DNA of 10,035 nt. Source: Smithella sp. D17 (lineage in GTDB: Bacteria; Desulfobacterota; Syntrophia; Syntrophales; Smithellaceae). Both the position numbers and the translations under genes were made by a program. Below the pieces are notes generated by a model that searched no databases, had not been told where the DNA came from, and saw only the letters and a list, made by a program, of their open reading frames with translations. Location of the stretch: positions 1 to 10,035 of the forward strand of contig JQOA01000218.1 in NCBI GenBank assembly GCA_000753945.1, given 5' to 3'. Within the stretch, counting starts at the first letter, position 1. Each line of letters begins with the position of its first letter. This document shows positions 1 through 4,827 of the stretch, in pieces.

Positions 1-39
1 CGCCTCCCTTCTATCGATTACATATTCAAATATCCATTT
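1..39 (-). repeat. Left arm of 39-base inverted repeat (start of an inverted zinc-finger gene remnant)
   Basis: This segment is the exact reverse complement of 1085-1123, 39 of 39 bases, and the match stops at base 40. The right arm lies inside a decayed zinc-finger protein gene (see 1085-1297). By identity, the left arm read on the minus strand encodes the same stretch (residues like EYVIDRREA) and runs off the window. The true repeat may be longer than 39 bases because its outer end cannot be seen. The two arms enclose tonB. Confidence 0.85.
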
Positions 40-88
40 GCAAAATTAATTTTGGTTTAGCGATAAAAGTAATAGACATCGCAAAACA

Positions 89-113
89 GGCTGAATATGT
101 AATTATTTCAGCC
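89..113. other. Hairpin upstream of tonB
   Basis: GGCTGAA at 89-95 pairs perfectly with TTCAGCC at 107-113 around an 11-base loop, ending 13 bases before the tonB start codon. There is no T-run after it, so it does not look like an intrinsic terminator. It could be an operator or an mRNA structure over the tonB leader. The first arm and loop include the 12-mer TGAATATGTAAT (92-103), which recurs in the right inverted repeat (1096-1107) and, inverted, in the left repeat. It may therefore be a scrap of the same repeat rather than a designed regulatory site. Confidence 0.4.
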
Positions 114-126
114 ACAATAAATAATA

Positions 127-921
127 ATGTCAGAAGATAAAGTGATTAAGATAGCTTTTTTAATTTCTTTTACTGGGCATTGTCTGCTTTTGGGTTCTGC
201 CGGGCTTAATTTACACCTGCTTCTTCAGGAGAAAAAAACGGAAGTGTTTACGGTTGAACTTGAGATAGAAATGCCCGCACTCCTGCCTAAAACATATGTT
301 ATTGGGCAAGAGAGAAAGTTCAAAGAAGTTGAGAAAATGCCAGAGCCGAAACCAAAGCCACAAAATATTCTGAAACAGACAACGGGGCAACAGGCTCCTC
401 AAGAACGCATCGGAGAAACTGAACAAAAGTCGGAAACTGAACTAAAAACACAAAATATTATGGAACGGACAACCGGGCAACAGGTTCCTCAAGAACGCAT
501 CGGTGAAGTTGGTCAAAAGCCAGGGTTGGGACAACAATCACAGCATACTTTGAAACAAACAACTGGGCAACAGCCTCTTCATGGAGGCATCGGAGAAAAA
601 GTCGATGTAATCAATACCGATAAAGTTGCGATGCTTCGTTACCAGGATATGGTAAAGCAAAGAATAGAAGAGGCGAAAAGGTACCCTCTGTGGGCGAAGA
701 AACAAGGAATCGAAGGGATAGCTTATCTATCTTTTATCATTTCACGTAACGGCAATGGTAGCGGTATACAAATAGTTCATTCATCCGGATCAAGTATTCT
801 TGATGAGGAAGCGGTTGCTACTGTAATGAGAGCACAGCCTTTTCCTTTTGTGCCGAAAGAAATCAGCAGTTCTTCTTTAAGAATGCAAGTTGCGATTGTT
901 TTTTCTTTAAAAAAAAACTAG
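127..921 (+). CDS. TonB-like energy-transducing protein with three internal repeats
   Basis: A 264-residue protein of the TonB family, which links the inner-membrane proton motive force (through ExbB/ExbD) to outer-membrane TonB-dependent receptors. Residues 1-8 are a short cytoplasmic tail. Residues about 9-33 form the single N-terminal membrane anchor, containing SFTGHCLLLGSAGLNL. A short PEPKPKP stretch follows near residue 70, then three 30-residue repeats (79-168). The C-terminal domain (about 175-264) has the typical YPLWAKKQGIEGIAYLSFII opening and a later AVATVMRAQPFPFVP segment. The start has no clear Shine-Dalgarno sequence, but no better in-frame start exists. No exbB or exbD is visible nearby. 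The gene stands alone between the inverted repeats. It could serve the B12 receptor on the opposite strand, but that is inference. The family call is firm; the partner receptor is unknown. Confidence 0.88.
   Translation: MSEDKVIKIAFLISFTGHCLLLGSAGLNLHLLLQEKKTEVFTVELEIEMPALLPKTYVIGQERKFKEVEKMPEPKPKPQNILKQTTGQQAPQERIGETEQKSETELKTQNIMERTTGQQVPQERIGEVGQKPGLGQQSQHTLKQTTGQQPLHGGIGEKVDVINTDKVAMLRYQDMVKQRIEEAKRYPLWAKKQGIEGIAYLSFIISRNGNGSGIQIVHSSGSSILDEEAVATVMRAQPFPFVPKEISSSSLRMQVAIVFSLKKN
361..630 (+). repeat. Three tandem 90-base repeats within tonB
   Basis: Copies start at 361, 451 and 541 with an exact 90-base period, so the frame is kept. Each encodes 30 residues beginning QNILKQTTGQQAPQERIGE, QNIMERTTGQQVPQERIGE and QHTLKQTTGQQPLHGGIGE. 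The first two copies are closest; the third has diverged in its second half. They occupy the periplasm-spanning linker of TonB, where other TonB proteins usually carry Pro-Glu/Pro-Lys repeats. Tandem duplication within the linker is the simplest origin. Confidence 0.9.
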
Positions 922-961
922 GAGGCAAAAGATGATAGGTATTATAGCCAATGCTGAATAA
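920..961 (+). other. Strong ribosome site and aborted gene start after tonB
   Basis: AGGAGG at 920-925, overlapping the tonB stop codon, lies six bases before an ATG at 932. This is an ideal translation start for a gene co-translated with tonB. The frame opens MIGIIANAE and then stops at 959-961. I read it as the surviving 5' end of a second gene that was cut off by rearrangement shortly after its start codon. A real nine-residue peptide is possible but less likely. Confidence 0.35.
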
Positions 962-1080
962 TTTCCATTCACCGCATAGAGTAAGCCAGCCACAGTAATC
1001 CCAAATACCAGCCATAAAATAAATGCTGATTTATAATGTAGCCAGGCACGAAAACATACGACCAGGATGAGCCATTCTTT
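940..1080 (-). pseudogene. Fragment of a membrane-protein gene (unidentified)
   Basis: Read on the minus strand from 1080, one frame gives KEWLILVVCFRAWLHYKSAF, then ILWLVFGITVAGLLYAV, then NGNYSALAIIPIIF. The pattern is two or three hydrophobic helices separated by charged or aromatic residues, which is unlikely by chance in this base composition. The frame has a stop codon (1081-1083) just upstream, no start codon and no ribosome site, and it runs on meaninglessly into the end of tonB. It is probably an internal piece of a lost membrane-protein gene, stranded between tonB and the right inverted repeat. I do not recognise the family. Confidence 0.3.
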
Positions 1081-1084
1081 TTAA

Positions 1085-1123
1085 AAATGGATATTTGAAT
1101 ATGTAATCGATAGAAGGGAGGCG
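1085..1123 (+). repeat. Right arm of 39-base inverted repeat
   Basis: Exact reverse complement of 1-39. In the plus-strand frame it reads KWIFEYVIDRREA and continues without interruption into QKCRDRSKEIHLDIQDKI. It is therefore part of a gene remnant rather than a classical transposon end. The spacing between the inner ends of the two arms is about 1.05 kb and contains tonB. No transposase or recombinase gene lies between the arms. Confidence 0.88.
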
Positions 1124-1297
1124 CAAAAATGTCGGGATAGAAGCAAAGAGATTCATCTTGATATACAAGACAAGATAAGAAGGCAAGTGCCGGATACTAA
1201 ATATTATCTAAAGAACATATTTCATAGAAACAATCTTGATATACAAGACGAGATAGTAATCAAACCTACAGATGCAGCATTCCTTTCAGCTTGTTGA
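1085..1297 (+). pseudogene. Decayed 3' part of a zinc-finger/LDIQ protein gene, paralogue of 1629-2075
   Basis: The frame entered at 1094 reads EYVIDRREAQKCRDRSKEIH, then LDIQDKIRRQVPD, and near its end IKPTDAAFLSAC before a stop at 1295-1297. It aligns almost end to end with the C-terminal half of the intact protein at 1629-2075, which has EYVSKGREAQKLRDRSKRLH, LDIQDKISKQAPD and MKPLEALFLLSLLT. DNA similarity continues a few bases past the stop (TTGTTGACC against TTGCTGACC), and a one-base loss near 1285 accounts for the earlier stop. The N-terminal zinc finger, start codon and ribosome site are missing, and a TAA lies in frame at 1082-1084. The remnant begins where the inverted repeat begins, so the rearrangement that placed tonB here cut this gene. 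Confidence 0.75.
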
Positions 1298-1328
1298 CCC
1301 ATATTGCCAAATTATCTTGATATACAAG
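1157..1328. repeat. Three spaced copies of the 13-mer CTTGATATACAAG
   Basis: Identical copies lie at 1157-1169, 1235-1247 and 1316-1328, so start-to-start distances are 78 and 81 bases. A diverged copy, CTGGACATACAAG, falls at 1930-1942 inside the intact zinc-finger gene. The 13-mer is an imperfect palindrome (CTTG-N5-CAAG). The first two copies and the diverged one encode LDIQ in the protein frame; the third lies after the stop codon but still spells LDIQ. The spacing matches a 26-28-residue protein repeat (LDIQDKI then PDTQGKM in the intact protein). Confidence 0.7.
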
Positions 1329-1628
1329 TCCAGTTGGACAACTCGTCGGCTTTGAAGAAAATGGCCATATCAAAAAACAGGCGGGTATGGCCATGTGTGC
1401 AGATGCGGTTATTAATCCGGCAATGGTCAGAACGATTTATGCTTACTTCAGCCGGATATACTTTTTTCATCAAAATCATAATGACAATATATGCACCTTT
1501 CATAAAGCTAAAGCATCTTTGGTGCGTTTAAGAATTGACGCTTTAGTATCGAGGTTGCTTCTTTCATCCTGTATTTTGTCCGGGACGTCTATTTTTTCTT
1601 ACAATCTATTTTGTTGAGGAGAAACAGG
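1298..1628. other. Gene-poor stretch before the zinc-finger gene
   Basis: I see no convincing gene in this stretch. One plus-strand frame is open from 1321 to 1617 and reads QLVGFEENGHIKK and MCADAVINPAMVRTIYAYFS. It has no ribosome site, its second half looks random, and I match it to no family, so it may be decayed coding sequence continuing the upstream remnant. The palindrome ATGGCCAT occurs twice (1361-1368 and 1387-1394). CTAAAGC at 1508-1514 can pair with GCTTTAG at 1540-1546. The last bases (1615-1621, GAGGAGA) are the ribosome site of the next gene. Any promoter for that gene should lie here, but none stands out. Confidence 0.4.
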
Positions 1629-2075
1629 ATGAAGCGGAAAGGCAGGCGAAAGAGGTGTTTATGCGGGACAATTATTATTCCTAATAAAAAAATTGGTTCT
1701 CGTCAGAAGACTTGTGGTTCAAAAGACTGCCAGCGGGAGTTGAAACGGCGGAACAATGCACGCTGGCGAAAAAATAATCCCAGTTATTGGCGCGATGATC
1801 ATGTCCGCTTGAAGGCATGGCAGGATAAAAATCCCGGCTATCTGAAAGAATACAGAAAAAGCCACCCGGAATATGTAAGCAAGGGCCGGGAAGCGCAGAA
1901 ACTCCGTGATAGAAGCAAAAGACTTCATCTGGACATACAAGACAAAATATCAAAACAAGCGCCAGATATTATAGCTCAGCTGTGGGATAAGTCGCGTTCG
2001 GACCATCCTGATACACAGGGCAAGATGGCTATGAAACCTTTGGAGGCATTATTTCTTTTAAGTTTGCTGACCTGA
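1629..2075 (+). CDS. Small zinc-finger protein with LDIQ repeats, function unknown
   Basis: 148 residues, starting at the ATG that follows GAGGAGA by seven bases; an upstream in-frame TTG at 1611 lacks a ribosome site. The N-terminus is very basic. C10-x-C12 and C29-x4-C34 look like a zinc-binding finger (CLCG then TCGSKDC). Next come repeated aromatic motifs, NNPSYW (49-54), KNPGYL (67-72) and SHPEYV (78-83), in a highly charged, probably helical stretch. The C-terminal part holds LDIQDKI (101-107) and a weaker copy PDTQGKM (127-133), ending in a hydrophobic FLLSLL. Basic charge plus a finger suggests nucleic-acid binding. A decayed paralogue lies just upstream (1085-1297), so the family is multi-copy here. 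From memory, similar short proteins recur in sediment bacteria, but I cannot name a family or function. Confidence 0.7.
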   Translation: MKRKGRRKRCLCGTIIIPNKKIGSRQKTCGSKDCQRELKRRNNARWRKNNPSYWRDDHVRLKAWQDKNPGYLKEYRKSHPEYVSKGREAQKLRDRSKRLHLDIQDKISKQAPDIIAQLWDKSRSDHPDTQGKMAMKPLEALFLLSLLT

Positions 2076-2169
2076 TTGTCCGATTGATTTTAATATTCAT
2101 GTTTAATTGAGCAGATAAGTCTGCATCGAAAATATTTATGACGCAGAATTGGGCTAGAGGAAAAAAGGA

Positions 2170-2853
2170 ATGAAAATAATATTTGTATTGATGATTTGTG
2201 TATTAACTATTCAATATGGAGTTGCCGCAGAGATATGGCCAGCCGATATTGAATATAGATATGAAGGCATGGCAAATTCGGGGAGTCTCTCCCATAGCTT
2301 CGTGATTAGAGAGCAAGAGACAAAAAGGATAAAACTGAAAATAAAATTAGCAACACCAGTAGCAATAAAATTCTCCCAACCCGACAATGAAAAACCGGCA
2401 CAAGAAATACAGTCAGCAGATGCTGAGAATAAAACTATCGTTGAAGAAGCCGTAAAAATAAAATCAAGCCAGCCCGGAACAATAAATTTCGATAAAAAGA
2501 CAGTCGCCGCGAACGTATCACCGTCTGAAGAAAAGGCAAGTAGTTATTCGTCATGTAAAAAGAACATCGTCTATTTCCCTTTGAATGGATCTCAAATAAG
2601 TAATTCTGAGAAAGATCAAATTAATCAGTTCATAAACTGTATCAAGGGGAAAGAAGTTAAAGTGACCGGCTATACATGTAAAATCGGCAGAAAGTTCTAT
2701 AACGATAAACTGGCGAAAGAAAGAGCCCTTAATGTTGCCGAATATCTGCGGCAAGAAGGAGTTGTGGTCAAAGAGATAATCGGGAAGGGACAACAAGAAT
2801 ATATATCCGGTGTTGATCACGTAAACAGGCGTGTCGAAATTGAACAAAGATAA
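2170..2853 (+). CDS. OmpA-domain (peptidoglycan-binding) envelope protein at head of the tra operon
   Basis: 227 residues. Residues 1-20 (MKIIFVLMICVLTIQYGVAA) form a Sec signal peptide with no lipobox cysteine. Residues 21-130 are a charged, poorly conserved linker. The C-terminal domain (about 133-227) is OmpA-like: NIVYFPLNGSQIS for the first strand, VTGYTCKIGRKFYNDKLAKE for the peptidoglycan-contact loop, ERALNVAEYL, and the closing NRRVEIE with the conserved arginine. Such domains hold the outer membrane or an envelope machine to the cell wall by binding diaminopimelate-containing peptidoglycan. The ATG follows a purine-rich AGGAAAAAAGGA site. It is the first gene of the run, and the downstream dsbC-like gene starts 16 bases after its stop, so it probably belongs to the conjugation apparatus. 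The domain call is firm; the role in transfer is inference. Confidence 0.75.
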   Translation: MKIIFVLMICVLTIQYGVAAEIWPADIEYRYEGMANSGSLSHSFVIREQETKRIKLKIKLATPVAIKFSQPDNEKPAQEIQSADAENKTIVEEAVKIKSSQPGTINFDKKTVAANVSPSEEKASSYSSCKKNIVYFPLNGSQISNSEKDQINQFINCIKGKEVKVTGYTCKIGRKFYNDKLAKERALNVAEYLRQEGVVVKEIIGKGQQEYISGVDHVNRRVEIEQR

Positions 2854-2869
2854 AAAGGAGAAACGAATA

Positions 2870-3613
2870 ATGAAAAAGAATTCAAGAATAACAGTTATCG
2901 CCCTAGTAATCGTAATCTTCGCCGTTGCGGGCAGCGCTGTAAAGATTCAAGCCAAAGAGCAGGAAAATGTGAAGCAGACAATCGCGGCAAAAATTAAAGA
3001 AATAGCATCAATCAATGTAGAAGCTGTTGAGAAATCACCCATAGAAGGAATATACGAAATTGTTGCCAACAAAGGGAGTATCGTTTTCTATTATGCGCCT
3101 AAAAGCGAATTAATAATATTCGGCGAGATATATGATAAAAACAAAAAATCCCTCACACAAGAAAAACGTGATCAACTTCAAGCTAAGAAAATAACAGATA
3201 TCCCCCTGGATAAAGCAATAAAAATAGGCACGGGAAAAAATAAAGTAATTGAATTTACAGATCCCGATTGTCCGTATTGCCGCCAGGCCGCAGAATATTT
3301 TAAAAATAAGAATGTAACAAAATACGTCTATTTAATCCCTATTGTCCAATTACATCCGAAAGCGGAAGAAAAAGCAAAATACATTTTAGCCGCTGAAGAT
3401 AAAGTTAAGGCTTATTACGAAGTGATGAGCGGAGCGAAAGATAAAGACGACCTGAGCAGCCAGAAAATATCGAAAGACGTAAACGATATGTATCAGGCTC
3501 AGCAAAGTATCGGCAATAAGATAGGAATAACCGGAACGCCAGCGTTCTGGATCAACGGAAAGTATGTGCCGGGAGCGAATATAAAAATGTTTGATACGCT
3601 CTTGGTAAAATAA
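2870..3613 (+). CDS. DsbC-like periplasmic disulfide isomerase of the conjugation system
   Basis: 247 residues from the ATG that follows AAAAGGAG. An upstream in-frame GTG at 2831 lies inside the previous gene and would spoil the signal peptide. Residues about 3-28 (SRITVIALVIVIFAVAGSAV) form a signal peptide. Residues about 35-115 match the DsbC/DsbG dimerisation region (IYEIVANKGSIVFYYAP, then GEIYD). The thioredoxin fold follows, with active site CPYC in DPDCPYCRQAAEYF and the cis-proline loop TGTPAFWING. CPYC differs from the CGYC of E. coli DsbC but is common in DsbC-like proteins of F-type and SXT-type transfer operons. There it would shuffle disulfides in cysteine-rich Tra proteins, such as TraN or TraU homologues, which are not in this window. 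It sits before the pilin rather than after traV as in SXT-like elements. Confidence 0.85.
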   Translation: MKKNSRITVIALVIVIFAVAGSAVKIQAKEQENVKQTIAAKIKEIASINVEAVEKSPIEGIYEIVANKGSIVFYYAPKSELIIFGEIYDKNKKSLTQEKRDQLQAKKITDIPLDKAIKIGTGKNKVIEFTDPDCPYCRQAAEYFKNKNVTKYVYLIPIVQLHPKAEEKAKYILAAEDKVKAYYEVMSGAKDKDDLSSQKISKDVNDMYQAQQSIGNKIGITGTPAFWINGKYVPGANIKMFDTLLVK

Positions 3614-3630
3614 AAAAGGAGGTTAAACAT

Positions 3631-3933
3631 ATGAAAAATGAAGAATTGGTAAAGGTGTTGTTGTTCACATTGTTTTTGGTAATGGCTATCGTACCGTCAG
3701 CGTTCGCAATTACGGCGCCAGCCGCGGGTAGTTTCGCCTATGATGTTTACGATATGGCCGTAAATTCTATTTTAAAAGGTCCTATTGGTTTCGTGGCCGG
3801 ATTGGGAGCAGTATGTTTTGGGGCAGCATTGGCGATTCAGCAAAAAATCGGCGGCGCCATCCCGGCGCTGTTGGGGGGAGCCGTACTTCTTAAATCAGAT
3901 ACAATCGTCACCAGTATGGGCTTGCTGTACTAA
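3631..3933 (+). CDS. TraA/VirB2-like conjugative pilin
   Basis: 100 residues after a strong AGGAGG site (3617-3622). Residues 1-26 are a long signal peptide with the cleavage-like end PSAFA, leaving a mature protein of about 74 residues, close to the 70 of F-pilin. The mature part has two hydrophobic helices: one at about 35-70 containing GPIGFVAGLGAVCFGAALAI, and one at about 74-97 containing GAIPALLGGAVLL, split by a short polar loop (QQKIGG). This is the layout of TraA/TrbC/VirB2 pilins. It would insert in the inner membrane and polymerise into the transfer pilus. The call relies on size, topology and position directly before traL, since pilin sequences diverge quickly. Its stop codon overlaps the traL start by one base (TAATG). 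Confidence 0.8.
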   Translation: MKNEELVKVLLFTLFLVMAIVPSAFAITAPAAGSFAYDVYDMAVNSILKGPIGFVAGLGAVCFGAALAIQQKIGGAIPALLGGAVLLKSDTIVTSMGLLY

Positions 3934-4199
3934 TGAAAAAACAATTTCCTCAATATCTATCGGCTCCGTTACAGGTACTCTTTTGGGATAGTGATGAGCT
4001 GTGCATCATCCTGATGTTTTTCACAATAGCAATGATATTTGGATCTGTAACGTGGCTGCTGGTGGTAGTCGGCCCTTGGGGATACAGCAATGTGAAAAAA
4101 AAATATCCAAGAGGATTTATCCGTCACATTCTATATTTTGCGGGACTCGTGAATTTTCAAAAATATCCTGATTTTTTTGAGGACGTGTTTATTGAGTAA
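3933..4199 (+). CDS. traL: TraL, conjugative pilus assembly membrane protein
   Basis: 88 residues, translationally coupled to the pilin through TAATG. The opening PQYLSAPLQVLFWDSDELCI is typical of TraL, followed by hydrophobic stretches (about 23-36 and 38-50) and the sequence GYSNVKKKYPRGFIRHILYF, matching the family's basic K-x-x-x-P-x-G-x-x-x-H region. F TraL is 91 residues, so this is full length. TraL is an inner-membrane protein needed for F-pilus assembly and is related in position and topology to VirB3. Order pilin-traL-traE-traK-traB is the F-type signature. Confidence 0.87.
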   Translation: MKKQFPQYLSAPLQVLFWDSDELCIILMFFTIAMIFGSVTWLLVVVGPWGYSNVKKKYPRGFIRHILYFAGLVNFQKYPDFFEDVFIE

Positions 4200-4220
4200 G
4201 CGAAGAGGGGATGGATCAAA

Positions 4221-4826
4221 GTGAAACTGAGTAATTACATGAACGATAAGGCAAAATACAAAGGTGAAAACAGGTTATTAAAATTCATCATTATGGTTAT
4301 CGGAATAGTTACGTTATTGAACACCGGTATAATGCTTAAGGCTCTTAGTTATCAAAGAGTGGTCATCGTGCCGCCGGGATTACAGGAAAAAACAACAATC
4401 CAAGGAAACAAGCTGGACGAAATATATGTATCAACATTTGTTCGATACATCAGCTCTCTGGCCTTTTCCTACACGCCGGCCACAGCCCGCAGGCAATTTG
4501 ATGAGCTGCTGCTTCACTTTGATCCAACCGCCTATCCACAGGGAAAAACAACTTTTTACAATCTTGCCGAAAAGGTGGTGGATACTCAGGTCACGCAGGC
4601 TTTTTACATTAATAAGATTACGGTAAACACGGAAACAAAAAAAATCGAAATAGAAGGAACTAAAAGGCAATATATCGACGACCGCAAAGTAGAAGACGGC
4701 AAAAAAAATTATTTCATAGATTACACAATATTTAACGGAAGATTTTACATAATGGCCATAGCGGAATCGGCGGCAGGGGGAGTTCAACAAGGTCAAGTTC
4801 AGGAAGCAGCACAAAAAGGGAAATAA
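4221..4826 (+). CDS. traE: TraE, VirB8-like inner-membrane assembly protein
   Basis: 201 residues from a GTG start ten bases after AGAGGGG (4204-4210); an in-frame ATG at 4239 is the alternative. An ATG at 4211 is out of frame and closes after seven codons. There is one membrane segment at about 20-42 (LLKFIIMVIGIVTLLNTGIM), then the family's RVVIVPPGL, the periplasmic NTF2-like region with YVSTFVRYISSLAFSYTPAT, FDPTAYP and VTQAFYINKITV, and an EGTKRQYIDDRKV region. F TraE is 188 residues, so this is complete with a small Gln-rich tail. Like VirB8 it would form part of the inner-membrane platform of the channel. The traK start follows two bases after its stop region. Confidence 0.9.
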   Translation: MKLSNYMNDKAKYKGENRLLKFIIMVIGIVTLLNTGIMLKALSYQRVVIVPPGLQEKTTIQGNKLDEIYVSTFVRYISSLAFSYTPATARRQFDELLLHFDPTAYPQGKTTFYNLAEKVVDTQVTQAFYINKITVNTETKKIEIEGTKRQYIDDRKVEDGKKNYFIDYTIFNGRFYIMAIAESAAGGVQQGQVQEAAQKGK

Positions 4827-4827
4827 A

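Noticed and set aside
1157..1328. CRISPR-like array from evenly spaced 13-mers
   Set aside because: Only three copies, a very short repeat with 65-68-base gaps, no cas genes, and two of the copies fall in a protein-repeat frame.
1312..1503. Minus-strand 63-residue frame in the gene-poor stretch
   Set aside because: No ribosome site, no recognisable motif, and it is antisense to repeat-derived sequence; it may arise by chance.
2076..2169. Promoter for the tra operon (TTGAGC followed 17 bases later by AAATAT)
   Set aside because: The -10 match is only about half of the consensus, and such matches are common in AT-rich DNA; a promoter is expected here, but this one is not supported.
2831..2869. 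GTG start for the dsbC-like gene
   Set aside because: It lies within the preceding coding sequence and puts a highly charged stretch before the signal peptide; the ATG at 2870 follows AAAAGGAG at good distance.
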